A stretch of 64,000 bases of DNA from Neptunicella sp048268085 (GTDB taxonomy: Bacteria > Pseudomonadota > Gammaproteobacteria > Enterobacterales > Alteromonadaceae), in the NCBI RefSeq assembly GCF_048268085.1, contig NZ_JBLWWF010000008.1:62001-126000 (forward strand), read 5' to 3'. Positions 27,599 through 35,673 of the stretch are shown one piece after another. Within the stretch, counting starts at the first letter, position 1, and every line of letters starts with the position of its first letter. The translations under genes and the position numbers were made by a program. The notes beneath the pieces are model-generated. The model searched no databases, was not told where the DNA came from, and worked only from the letters and a program-made list of their open reading frames with translations.

Positions 27599-28150
27599 AT
27601 GAAAAAACTTTTAATCGCGATTAGCCTGTTAGCCACCAGTACCGCTGCACTGGCGGAATGTCCTGATTTACTTAAATTTGTAAAACGTAAATTAAACTCA
27701 CAAGAAACCGTCAACTTGTGTGAAAGCTATGCCGGTAAAACATTATTAATTGTTAATACGGCCAGCTATTGTGGCTTCACTCCCCAATTTGAAGGGCTCG
27801 AAGCACTATATGCAAAATATAAAGACAAGGGTTTTAGCGTGCTGGGGTTTCCTTCTCATGATTTTAACCAGGAAGATAATGATGAAGGTAAAACCGCTGA
27901 ACTATGTGAATTGACTTACGGGGTTAAGTTTCCAATGTTTGAACCTATTGCAGTTCGCGGTGATGACGCCGATCCGTTATACCGGATGCTGGCTAAAAAA
28001 TCAGGTACCACACCTAAATGGAATTTTTATAAATACCTGATCGATGCACAAGGCAATGTAGTTGAATCATACAGCTCAATGACCAAACCACAGGATGAAG
28101 ACTTTATTGCCACGTTAGAAAAAACGTTAGCCAAACAGCAAGAAATGTAG
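27599..28150 (+). CDS. Exported glutathione peroxidase-family protein
   Basis: A thiol peroxidase of the GPx fold, 183 residues from ATG 27599, preferred over the ATG at 27575 because GGAG lies at good distance and the signal peptide MKKLLIAISLLATSTAALA then begins directly. The peroxidatic Cys58 is in NTASYCGFTPQ, Cys103 in KTAELC sits where thioredoxin-type GPx proteins keep the resolving Cys, and Trp141-Asn142 (WNFYKYL) complete the usual site. The family's FPCNQF motif is FPSHDF here, so the catalytic Gln is replaced by Asp88. The product is likely periplasmic. A hairpin follows its stop. Confidence 0.88.
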   Translation: MKKLLIAISLLATSTAALAECPDLLKFVKRKLNSQETVNLCESYAGKTLLIVNTASYCGFTPQFEGLEALYAKYKDKGFSVLGFPSHDFNQEDNDEGKTAELCELTYGVKFPMFEPIAVRGDDADPLYRMLAKKSGTTPKWNFYKYLIDAQGNVVESYSSMTKPQDEDFIATLEKTLAKQQEM

Positions 28151-28212
28151 CTCTCAGAGATTACCGCTTAAGGATCTTTACCTTAGTTTTTGTTGTCTTC
28201 AGAAAATAAAAA

Positions 28213-28231
28213 AGCGCCGGTCCTCGGCGCT
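28213..28231 (-). terminator. Bidirectional hairpin terminator after the peroxidase gene
   Basis: AGCGCCG and CGGCGCT form a 7-bp stem around loop GTCCT. A run of A on the left gives a good T-tail on the minus strand, where it would end the small 28291-28362 transcript; on the plus strand it can end the peroxidase gene. Confidence 0.75.
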
Positions 28232-28290
28232 AATATTTTGATACGACCAATATTGTGAGCTATTCAAATAAGACTTCTACCCTGATTTTT

Positions 28291-28362
28291 TTATACGTAA
28301 GCTGACATAGAGCAAAGGGTAACCACCAGTAAATAAAAACCTATCCTTAAAAATATTCTCAT
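28291..28362 (-). CDS. Possible 23-residue single-pass membrane peptide
   Basis: The frame MRIFLRIGFYLLVVTLCSMS plus AYV starts with ATG at 28362 and has an AAGGAG ribosome-binding site eight bases upstream, unusually good for a spurious frame. The peptide has two positive residues and then a hydrophobic stretch that could span the membrane. It is followed 60 bp later by an intrinsic terminator on the same strand, and a TATAAA-like box lies about 45 bp upstream. The longer frame starting at 28497 lacks such a start. No homologue is known to me; it may be a small membrane protein or a leader peptide. Confidence 0.4.
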   Translation of the reverse strand: MRIFLRIGFYLLVVTLCSMSAYV

Positions 28363-28633
28363 AACGTGCTCCTTGTTTTGGTACCGACAATTTGTTGATA
28401 GTTTATATCGGTAGGGCGTAAATTTTAGAATATTTAATTTTTTTTGCCAGTTTTTCACCGATAAAAAAACGAATACGATTGCAGCAAGTTCAAGCATAAA
28501 AAATTAACTATTCGAATCAATGACTAAGGCTTACAAGATGAGTTACGCCGGCAGGATGAGCCCTATATTGTAAAGATAAACAGACGCTATCAGAGGATAG
28601 TCGCTAGAGATTCGCATCCCCCAAGATAAAAAA
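28363..28633. other. Intergenic region without a recognised gene
   Basis: AT-rich stretch between the small peptide frame and the next hairpin. It holds the presumed promoter of the small frame on the minus strand and a weak hairpin around 28586-28600 (CTATC-AGAG-GATAG). No open frame with a ribosome-binding site was found. Confidence 0.4.
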
Positions 28634-28653
28634 ATCCCGCCAAAAGGCGGGAT
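28634..28653 (-). terminator. Intrinsic terminator downstream of the acyltransferase gene
   Basis: A perfect 8-bp stem ATCCCGCC / GGCGGGAT with loop AAAA, followed on the minus strand by seven T. It lies about 130 bp after the acyltransferase stop; the intervening 128 bp show no convincing gene, so the transcript has a long 3' tail or includes a small RNA. Confidence 0.75.
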
Positions 28654-28781
28654 AAATATACACTCAACTTGGAACACACTTTAGCTGCAATTACTAACTG
28701 CATGAATTTAGTCCACTCGCGGCGTAATAAGTTCAACTTATTTGCCTTTATTCGTAAAAAAAATGTAAAGGCTTAATAAAG

Positions 28782-29378
28782 CTAGCTTTTTTGCGGGTAT
28801 TTAGCGGTGACATTGGCATAAAAATCACGCACTTTTTGCATTTCCACATCCAAATCATCACTCACGGGATAGCAAGGACCAAAGCCCACCACCTTGCGTT
28901 TAAAATCAAAGTAAATTAATAACAGCGGCACATTGGCCTGATTAGCAATTTGCAAGAAACCGCTTTTCCACTGTTCAACTTTACTGCGAGTGCCTTCCGG
29001 CGCCATGGCTAACATCAAATATTCCGATTGCTCAAACTTTTCGGCTAACTGTGCAACTAAACCATGGGAACGGGAACGCTCAATAGGGATGCCGCCAAAC
29101 TTCTTCAATAACCCGGCAAAAGGCCAAATGAAAATACTGTGTTTACCAAAAAAGGATAATTTCAAACGCAAGGCAAATACCGACGCCATACCAATAACAA
29201 AATCCCAGTTTGAGGTGTGAGGCGCGACCGCCGCAACAAATTTTTTATGTGGCGGGTATTCCCCTTCAAAAGTCCAGCCCATGAATTGTAATACTTTACA
29301 ACCAAGCCATTGGGTAAATGTGTTTCCCAAACGGGGGACAGAGGCAGGAATATCCAATAATTCTAATTTTTTTGGCAT
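28782..29378 (-). CDS. 1-acyl-glycerol-3-phosphate acyltransferase family protein
   Basis: A 198-residue PlsC-fold protein. The acyl acceptor/catalytic motif is HTSNWD (about residues 53-58, HX4D form), followed by the GGIPIERSRSHG block and APEGTRSKVEQWKSGF (the EGTR glycerophosphate-binding motif). It is short, with a hydrophobic N-terminal part and no clear extra domain, as in the small cytoplasmic-face acyltransferases of marine gammaproteobacteria. The exact acceptor lipid is unknown. It is transcribed away from the aminotransferase gene. Confidence 0.88.
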   Translation of the reverse strand: MPKKLELLDIPASVPRLGNTFTQWLGCKVLQFMGWTFEGEYPPHKKFVAAVAPHTSNWDFVIGMASVFALRLKLSFFGKHSIFIWPFAGLLKKFGGIPIERSRSHGLVAQLAEKFEQSEYLMLAMAPEGTRSKVEQWKSGFLQIANQANVPLLLIYFDFKRKVVGFGPCYPVSDDLDVEMQKVRDFYANVTAKYPQKS

Positions 29379-29616
29379 AACGTCGATAATGTTCTTTGGG
29401 AATAATTTAAATTGATGAGTGATACTGTCTCAAGCAAGCAATAATGTCGAGTTATTGTCTCAATATGTCATTTTATGACCATGCGGCCACCATGATTTTC
29501 GACTCATTATGGTGGTAGTTAGCGCCGAATTTAATGCATTACGGCTACGATTAATAACGAATTTTTCCACCTTGCCAAAAAATGGGCCGACAAGTCATAT
29601 TTAATTTCAAATTGTG

Positions 29617-29646
29617 CTGAAAAATCACCACGTTTGTTATTATAAT
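29617..29646 (+). promoter_or_regulatory. Candidate sigma-70 promoter of the aminotransferase gene
   Basis: TATAAT at 29641-29646 is a perfect -10 hexamer; CTGAAA at 29617-29622 is a partial -35 with an 18-bp spacer. It lies 89 bp before the chosen start. The rest of the 356-bp region from 29379 shows no further gene and no convincing TyrR box. Confidence 0.5.
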
Positions 29647-29734
29647 GCCGGGGTGTTGTTGAGCACTAAAGGCTAATAATGCACCCAATAATTCACGAAT
29701 ATTCTTTCCACTTATTAAATTGACCGAGGCGACC

Positions 29735-30925
29735 ATGTTTGAAGTACTTCCACAACTCCCTGCTGATCCGATTTTGGGTTTATCTGCCGCATATAAACAA
29801 GATACAAATCCACATAAAATCGATTTGGGTGTCGGTGTCTACAAAGATGAGCAAGGTCGAACCCCTATTTTACAGGCGGTGCAAAAAGCACAACAAATAC
29901 TATTAGCCAACGAAGATTCTAAAACCTATATCACTCAGCAAGGTGTGCAAGGTTATATCGACGGTATGTTGAGTTTAATTCTGGGTGCCGGCCATCCTGC
30001 TTTGCTTGAAAACCGGGTTTCTGGTGTTCAGGCTCCAGGTGGTTGTGGTGCACTGCGTATTTTGGCTGAGTTACTCACCCGTTGTGATAAAGATTTAACC
30101 GTTTGGGTCAGTGATCCTACCTGGGCTAACCATATCCCGTTAATTGGCAATGCCGGATTAACTATTAAAACTTATCCTTATTTCGATAAAGCCAATGCCT
30201 GCATCAAATTTGATCAAATGACCGATTGTTTGTCCCAAGTTAAAAAAGGCGACGTGGTGTTGTTACATGGATGCTGCCATAACCCGACTGGTGCTGATTT
30301 AACTCATGAGCAATGGCAAACCGTATTGGAAATTGCCCAGCAGACCGGCTTTGTGCCTTTTATTGATATTGCCTATCAAGGTTTTGGCGATGGTCTAGAA
30401 GAAGATGTTTACGGAGTACGTTTATTAGCTGCGAATTTACCCGAAGTGATTATTGCTGCGTCTTGCTCGAAAAACTTTGGTTTATACCGTGAGCGTGTTG
30501 GTTTGGCCGCAATGATCACGCCCAATACACAAACTCGCGATATCACTCAGTCACAAATTCAAAATGTTGCTCGGGGAATATACTCAATGCCGCCTTCATA
30601 CGGTGGTGCATTGGTTGATATTATTTTAAATGATCCAGAACTTAAATCCTTATGGATGAGCGAAGTCACGGATATGCGCGTACGGATGCAATCACTGCGC
30701 GCAATGTTAGTGAATAAATTGGTTGAAAAAGGTGCCAGTAAAGATTTTAGTTTTGTTAATCAACAAAAAGGCATGTTCTCTTTCTTGTGCATCAGCCCAG
30801 AGCAAGTTGACAAGTTGATCAATGAACACAGCGTCTATCTGGTGGGCTCTAGTCGCGTCAATATCGCTGGTATCAGCAATCAGAATGTCGATGCCTTGGC
30901 CGACGCCTTAGTCGCGGTTTTATAA
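29735..30925 (+). CDS. Class I aromatic/aspartate aminotransferase (TyrB/AspC type)
   Basis: A PLP-dependent transaminase of 396 residues from ATG 29735, which has GAGG seven bases upstream; the in-frame TTG at 29720 is not needed. MFEVLPQLPADPILGL and IDLGVGVYKDEQGRTPIL are typical of the AspC/TyrB branch. The cofactor lysine is in SCSKNFGLYRERVG (about residue 246), and the C-terminal SSRVNIAG contains the substrate-carboxylate Arg. Next to the tyrosine degradation genes it plausibly converts tyrosine to 4-hydroxyphenylpyruvate, but aspartate or phenylalanine activity cannot be excluded from sequence. A textbook terminator follows. Confidence 0.9.
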   Translation: MFEVLPQLPADPILGLSAAYKQDTNPHKIDLGVGVYKDEQGRTPILQAVQKAQQILLANEDSKTYITQQGVQGYIDGMLSLILGAGHPALLENRVSGVQAPGGCGALRILAELLTRCDKDLTVWVSDPTWANHIPLIGNAGLTIKTYPYFDKANACIKFDQMTDCLSQVKKGDVVLLHGCCHNPTGADLTHEQWQTVLEIAQQTGFVPFIDIAYQGFGDGLEEDVYGVRLLAANLPEVIIAASCSKNFGLYRERVGLAAMITPNTQTRDITQSQIQNVARGIYSMPPSYGGALVDIILNDPELKSLWMSEVTDMRVRMQSLRAMLVNKLVEKGASKDFSFVNQQKGMFSFLCISPEQVDKLINEHSVYLVGSSRVNIAGISNQNVDALADALVAVL

Positions 30926-30959
30926 ACCACATTTTATACATATCGATAAAATGTTAATC

Positions 30960-30982
30960 AGGCACCTTCGGGTGCCTTTTTT
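30960..30982 (+). terminator. Intrinsic terminator of the aminotransferase gene
   Basis: AGGCACC / GGTGCCT stem with a TTCG tetraloop and six T, 34 bp after the stop codon. Strong and one-directional. Confidence 0.92.
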
Positions 30983-31050
30983 GTGCTTTTGTATCAACAC
31001 AGGATATGCCAGAGTAGTACTTTGAATTTTGTTATGGGTGTCATCAGCCA

Positions 31051-31557
31051 ATGAATAAAATTAATCATTATTTATCCATGCTGTGTTTCGCTGCCGGGAT
31101 CATGTTAGGCGTCCAACTGCCTAATTGGGTCAACCAGTATGTGCAACGGGTAGATGCCCATTATCGCGAAGCTGAACTGGCCATAGCCCCTTACCAATTA
31201 TTAGCCGACCAGTTGTTTGATGGATCAATGCAAGCCTTACTCGACAAGCACTTACAAAGCCATGAGCCGCTATTCAAACGTGAAGCTGAGCCTATCAGCA
31301 ACCAATATCAACGGTGGCAATATCTGCAACGGTTACATCAACAATTGCAGGGAAACTTTTGGCAACAGCTACAGCAGATAACCATGCATGCCGATCAGGA
31401 TATGGTTAATGAAACATTAGACAGTTATCAGGCAACAGTACCACTGAACAGATTGGCTATCATTTGTGGTTTACTGGGTGGAATTTTAGCCAGTATCGTT
31501 TATGAATTAGTTACAGGTCTGCTTATCCGGCCGTTTAAAATAATAAAGGCTCGATAA
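31051..31557 (+). CDS. DUF2937 family membrane protein
   Basis: A 168-residue protein with two membrane segments: residues 7-24 (LSMLCFAAGIMLGVQLP) and about 138-158 (AIICGLLGGILASIVYELV). A helical extracytoplasmic or cytoplasmic stretch between them is rich in Gln and His. The start GVQLPNWVNQYVQRVDAHYREAE and the end TVPLNRLAI are the marks of DUF2937, a family with no known function. It sits between the aminotransferase and maiA genes, pointing toward maiA; its stop codon is inside the shared terminator loop. Confidence 0.8.
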   Translation: MNKINHYLSMLCFAAGIMLGVQLPNWVNQYVQRVDAHYREAELAIAPYQLLADQLFDGSMQALLDKHLQSHEPLFKREAEPISNQYQRWQYLQRLHQQLQGNFWQQLQQITMHADQDMVNETLDSYQATVPLNRLAIICGLLGGILASIVYELVTGLLIRPFKIIKAR

Positions 31558-31564
31558 CGAGCCT
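31547..31564 (-). terminator. Terminator of the hppD-hmgA-fahA-maiA operon, inside DUF2937 stop
   Basis: A 7-bp stem AGGCTCG / CGAGCCT around loop ATAA. The loop contains part of the TAA stop of the plus-strand DUF2937 gene. A T-rich tail follows on the minus strand. Confidence 0.65.
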
Positions 31565-31587
31565 ACAAAGATGACATTATTGATATG

Positions 31588-32241
31588 CTATTCCGCATCC
31601 GGTTGTTTTTCCGGTGCCGCATTGGCAAAGGCCGGTAACTCGATGCAATTCTGATAGATTCGATTAATGACCGGAAATTGTGACATATCCAAACCAACAC
31701 GATGAGCGTTGTAAACTTGAGGGATTAGAAATACATCAGCCATGCTCAAATCAAAACCAAAACAATAATCTGTGGCGCTTTTCTGCAGGCGTTTTTCCAT
31801 ACCCTGCATACCTTTTTGCATCCAATGCCGTGCCCACTCAAACTTCCCCTGTTGTTCCAGTTGATACTGCTCACCGATATAATTCATTACCCTTAAGTTC
31901 GCTAATGGCTGAATATCACAGGCGATATCATAAGCGAGTGTACGCACTCTGGCGCGCTCCAGACTATGGGGAGGGAGTAAACTAACCCCCTGCTGATAAC
32001 GTTCATCCAGATATTCAATAATCGCCAGAGACTGATTGAGAATAATGTCTTCATCGTCATCGTATAGCGTTGGAACCAGTTCGGCCGGATTAAGGCCTTG
32101 ATAATTTGCACTATGTTGTTGGCCGCCATCGCGCACCAAATGTACAGGTATTACTTCATAATCCAGCTCTTTCAGGTTTAATGCAATTCGCACCCGATAA
32201 GTGGCAGACGAACGCCAATAACCATACAATTTTAATGACAT
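31588..32241 (-). CDS. maiA: Maleylacetoacetate isomerase
   Basis: A 217-residue glutathione S-transferase-fold enzyme (zeta class) that isomerises maleylacetoacetate to fumarylacetoacetate using glutathione. The N-terminal active-site motif is YWRSSATYRVRIALNLK (residues 8-24), followed by NPAELVPTL and the glutathione-contacting NQSLAIIEYLDE. It is the last gene of the hppD-hmgA-fahA-maiA operon, 9 nt after fahA. Context and motif agree well. Confidence 0.93.
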   Translation of the reverse strand: MSLKLYGYWRSSATYRVRIALNLKELDYEVIPVHLVRDGGQQHSANYQGLNPAELVPTLYDDDEDIILNQSLAIIEYLDERYQQGVSLLPPHSLERARVRTLAYDIACDIQPLANLRVMNYIGEQYQLEQQGKFEWARHWMQKGMQGMEKRLQKSATDYCFGFDLSMADVFLIPQVYNAHRVGLDMSQFPVINRIYQNCIELPAFANAAPEKQPDAE

Positions 32242-32250
32242 AACTTCTCT

Positions 32251-33261
32251 CTATGCTTGTTTGACCGTTTGCTCAATAGTGCCAAAGATACACTGACCTT
32301 GATGATCCTGCATGTGAATTTTCACCTTATCACCGAAGGACATAAAAGGCGTAGTCGGCTGGCCATCGCGAATCGTTTCAATCATGCGTACTTCAGCAAT
32401 ACAGGAGTAGCCTACCCCACCTTCGTCTATTGCACTGCCGTGTTCGGTTCCCTGTTTATTTGATACCGTTCCCGAGCCAATAATCGCGCCTGCGCCTAAA
32501 TTGCGACTCTTCGCAGCATGGGCAATAAGTTGGGCAAAATCAAAAGTCATATCTTCGCCGGCTTGCGGTTTACCGAATGGCTTATCGTTATATTCAGACA
32601 ATAAAGGTAAATGCAGTTTATTTTGCTGCCAATGGTCGCTCAATTCATCCGGAGTCACCGCGACTGGCGAAAAGGCTGAGGCGGGTTTGGATTGGAAAAA
32701 ACCAAAACCTTTAGCTAACTCACCGGGAATTAATCCTCTCAACGATACATCATTAACTAACATGACTAATTTGATATGTGAGCCAGCATGCTCAGCACGG
32801 GTTCCCATCGGCACATCATCAGTGATCACCGCAACTTCGGCTTCAAAGTCCACTCCCCATTCGTCACTCGGCAGTAAAATATCTTCTCTTGGACCAATAA
32901 AGTCATCGGAGCCTCCCTGATACATAAGCGGGTCGGTCCAAAAGCTCTCGGGAATTTCCGCCCCACGAGCTTTACGCACTAATTCAACATGGTTGACATA
33001 AGCACTACCATCGGCCCATTGAAAAGCTCTGGGTAACGGTGACTCGCATTGAGCTTGCTCAAAAGTAAAACTGTGTGGGTGGTTGCCGCTATTAAGTTGA
33101 TCGTATACTGCCGTCAATTGTGGCGCGATTAATTGCCAGTTATCCAAGGCGGCTTGTAACGTTGATGCAATCTCGGGCACCAATACGGCTTGACTTAAAT
33201 CTCTACTGACGACAATCAATTGTCCGTCGCGTGAACCATTTCTTAACGTTGCTAATTTCAT
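32251..33261 (-). CDS. fahA: Fumarylacetoacetase
   Basis: A 336-residue fumarylacetoacetate hydrolase that splits fumarylacetoacetate into fumarate and acetoacetate, the final step of the pathway. The metal-binding residues are seen in WGVDFEAEVAVITDDVP (ExE) and LVNDVSLRGL, followed by the QSKPASAF and IGSGTVSNKQGTEHGSAI segments of the family. The first third is the N-terminal domain of the bacterial two-domain form. It follows hmgA by 3 nt and precedes maiA by 9 nt. Confidence 0.93.
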   Translation of the reverse strand: MKLATLRNGSRDGQLIVVSRDLSQAVLVPEIASTLQAALDNWQLIAPQLTAVYDQLNSGNHPHSFTFEQAQCESPLPRAFQWADGSAYVNHVELVRKARGAEIPESFWTDPLMYQGGSDDFIGPREDILLPSDEWGVDFEAEVAVITDDVPMGTRAEHAGSHIKLVMLVNDVSLRGLIPGELAKGFGFFQSKPASAFSPVAVTPDELSDHWQQNKLHLPLLSEYNDKPFGKPQAGEDMTFDFAQLIAHAAKSRNLGAGAIIGSGTVSNKQGTEHGSAIDEGGVGYSCIAEVRMIETIRDGQPTTPFMSFGDKVKIHMQDHQGQCIFGTIEQTVKQA

Positions 33262-33264
33262 AAC

Positions 33265-34395
33265 TTACTTGCTTTTCCAACTGTTAATATATTCAGAATC
33301 TTCCACTTCAGTCGCGGCTGCGCCAATTTCCAGCGCGTCACGGGTATCCAGCATCACCGCCACTTCATCGGTAAAGGTTTTTTTATGCTGTAATCCAGCC
33401 TCAAAAGCTTTGGGGTGAGGGCCATGAGTAAATCCGGCAGGATGAAAGCTCACCATACCCGCATCAATATTATCGCGGCTGAAGAAGTCACCGGCATGGT
33501 AAAATAGGACTTCATCATAATCATCATTGCTATGATAAAAAGGAACTCTCAGGGCACCCGGATCACTCTCAATTGGACGAGGTACAAAAGTACACACCAC
33601 AAAACGATTGGCCACAAAGGTAGTGTGCGCAGAAGGAGGCAGATGATACCGATGGCTCATCAGCGGACGAATATCTCGCCAGTTAATCCTAACGACACAT
33701 AAATCCCCATGCCAACCAATGGCGTCCAACGGATTATAAGGGAAAGTAATAGTTGAAACCTGATTATGCCGTTTAACCTTAACCTGCCATTGATTTTCAT
33801 CTTGCTGGTCGAGAAATGCCTGATCGATAACCGGGGTGTCCAACATTGCCGCATCAAATACCGCATGAGGGCCCACAATGCCTTTTTCTGGTAATTGGTA
33901 GCTATCATTGGTTGCCTCAATCATCAGAATAGTCATTGGCTCAGACGGCTCTAAACGCCATAACGTGGAACGGGGTAATACAATATAATCGCCATCCCGC
34001 ACCGATAAGTGACCGTAATCACAATATAATTCCCCCTGACCACAATGGATAAATAACAACTCATCACCATCGGCATTACGCACCAATTCGGTCATATTCT
34101 GACGGCAATGCCACAGCCGATAACGGCAATGAGCATTATGTAATATTTCCGCAGCATCCCAAGGAGACTCGGCATTATTTTCATTAAGCTTATTTAAATC
34201 GAATAACCGTGGCCGCAACGGGCCTTGCCAGTCGCTCCAACCAGTGGGGGCATGGCGATGATGGAAATGAGTTGCAGGGCCAAAAAAGCCACTGCGTCCC
34301 ACTTCACGTTCATAAATTCCCTGTTCGGGAAAATCCGCATGAGCCTGGCGGGAAATGGTGCCCTGCTGACGGGGAAAATGGATCCATTTACGCAT
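33265..34395 (-). CDS. hmgA: Homogentisate 1,2-dioxygenase (short bacterial form)
   Basis: Opens the ring of homogentisate to give maleylacetoacetate. In the C-terminal third, FYHSNDDYDEVLFYHAGDF supplies the His and Glu ligands of the iron, and FHPAGFTHGPHP the second His, matching the order in characterised enzymes. It has 376 residues, shorter than the 430-445 of the human and Pseudomonas enzymes, with a reduced N-terminal region. Position between hppD and fahA supports the call. Its start overlaps the hppD stop by 8 nt. Confidence 0.9.
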   Translation of the reverse strand: MRKWIHFPRQQGTISRQAHADFPEQGIYEREVGRSGFFGPATHFHHRHAPTGWSDWQGPLRPRLFDLNKLNENNAESPWDAAEILHNAHCRYRLWHCRQNMTELVRNADGDELLFIHCGQGELYCDYGHLSVRDGDYIVLPRSTLWRLEPSEPMTILMIEATNDSYQLPEKGIVGPHAVFDAAMLDTPVIDQAFLDQQDENQWQVKVKRHNQVSTITFPYNPLDAIGWHGDLCVVRINWRDIRPLMSHRYHLPPSAHTTFVANRFVVCTFVPRPIESDPGALRVPFYHSNDDYDEVLFYHAGDFFSRDNIDAGMVSFHPAGFTHGPHPKAFEAGLQHKKTFTDEVAVMLDTRDALEIGAAATEVEDSEYINSWKSK

Positions 34396-35464
34396 TTTCT
34401 ATTACGCCACGACGAATTTGATCTTCTTCAATAGATTCAAATAACGCTTTGAAGTTTCCTTCGCCAAAACCTTCATTGCCTTTACGTTGAATAATTTCGA
34501 AGAATACCGGGCCAATCACCGTATCGGTAAATATTTGCAATAGTATACCGTCTTTCATGGGTGCACCGTCGATCAGGATATTCAGTTCATGCAGCAGCGC
34601 TAAGTCTTCACCATGTCCTTCAACCCGCTCGTTAACTTTTTCATAATAAGTATCAGGGGTCTGCATAAATTTAAGTCCGCGCGACTTGAGATTTCTAACT
34701 GTAGCGTAAATATCGTCTGTCGCCAGTGCAATATGCTGGATCCCTTCGCCATTGTATTCGCGAATAAACTCTTCTATCTGTGATTTATCATCTGAAGATT
34801 CATTGATTGGAATACGAATTTTACCGCAAGGTCCGGTCATCGCTTTACTGACTAAACCGGTTAATTTACCTTCAATATCGAAGTAACGAATTTCACGGAA
34901 ATTAGCAATTTTTTCATAGAAAGTCGCCCATACAGACATGTTGCCACGTTTAACATTATGAGTTAGGTGATCCAACTCGATTAATCCCGCATCGGCTTGC
35001 TGTAATGAAGCTTTCCAATCCGGATAAAACTTGAAATCCACTTCATAAATGGATTCATCACCATAGCGGTCAACAAAATATAACGTGCTTTCACCAATGC
35101 CGTAAACGGCTGGAATGTTTAGCTCCATTGCGCCCAAATTTCCAACAAACTGTTTGGCTCCATTTTCAATCGCGTGAGCCAACGCTTTATTGGCATCTTT
35201 CACTCGCCAGGCCATACCACAAACACTAGGCCCGTGTTTGCGAGAGAACGCTTCTGCCTGTGAGGATGGTTCGGCATTTACAATAAAATTAATATCACCT
35301 TGTTTAAATAACCACACTCGCTTGGAACGATGCTGCGCTACTTCGGCAAAGCCCAGTGATAAAAATAAATCTTTTAATGCTTTAATACCTGCGTCATCAG
35401 CCGCAGTGTATTCAACAAATTCAAAGCCATCACAACCAATAGGGTTAAATGCATTGTCAGTCAT
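34388..35464 (-). CDS. hppD: 4-hydroxyphenylpyruvate dioxygenase
   Basis: Converts 4-hydroxyphenylpyruvate to homogentisate with Fe(II) and oxygen; 358 residues of two vicinal-oxygen-chelate domains. The iron ligands are visible as His in LDHLTHNV, His in GIQHIALAT and Glu in VFFEIIQRKG. The frame can be read from 35515, but ATG 35464 (MTDNAFNPIGCDGF) is preferred since NPIGCDGFEFVEY is the usual N-terminus and the extra 17 residues are basic leader-like sequence. It is first in its operon. A perfect-armed TyrR box lies about 110 bp upstream. Confidence 0.95.
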   Translation of the reverse strand: MTDNAFNPIGCDGFEFVEYTAADDAGIKALKDLFLSLGFAEVAQHRSKRVWLFKQGDINFIVNAEPSSQAEAFSRKHGPSVCGMAWRVKDANKALAHAIENGAKQFVGNLGAMELNIPAVYGIGESTLYFVDRYGDESIYEVDFKFYPDWKASLQQADAGLIELDHLTHNVKRGNMSVWATFYEKIANFREIRYFDIEGKLTGLVSKAMTGPCGKIRIPINESSDDKSQIEEFIREYNGEGIQHIALATDDIYATVRNLKSRGLKFMQTPDTYYEKVNERVEGHGEDLALLHELNILIDGAPMKDGILLQIFTDTVIGPVFFEIIQRKGNEGFGEGNFKALFESIEEDQIRRGVIENA

Positions 35465-35574
35465 AGGAATTCTCTTTTTATTTAATAGCGATTTGATATA
35501 GCCAATAGACCGCAAATAAAGGCTAAAGAGAAGATCACCACAACTGACGTTTTTTTGGACACACTAGCGATTTA

Positions 35575-35592
35575 TGTAATGGAATAATTACA
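35575..35592. promoter_or_regulatory. TyrR box upstream of hppD
   Basis: TGTAAT-GGAATA-ATTACA is a perfect inverted repeat with the TyrR-box geometry (consensus TGTAAA-N6-TTTACA, with the essential G-N14-C pair). It is the best-scoring of the five candidates by eye and probably activates the hppD operon. Confidence 0.75.
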
Positions 35593-35611
35593 ATCAGCTA
35601 ATAAATAAAAA

Positions 35612-35639
35612 ATGCCGCACAAATAACTCTGTGCGGCAT
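35612..35639 (-). terminator. Intrinsic terminator of tyrR
   Basis: A perfect 10-bp stem ATGCCGCACA / TGTGCGGCAT with an 8-nt loop and a T-run on the minus strand, 35 bp after the tyrR stop. It separates tyrR from the hppD operon that runs in the same direction. Confidence 0.88.
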
Positions 35640-35673
35640 ATATAAATGGAATGTTTACGTTACAACAATGTAA

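Noticed and set aside
29720..29734. TTG start extending the aminotransferase by five residues
   Set aside because: The ATG at 29735 has a well-placed GAGG and the family's normal N-terminus.
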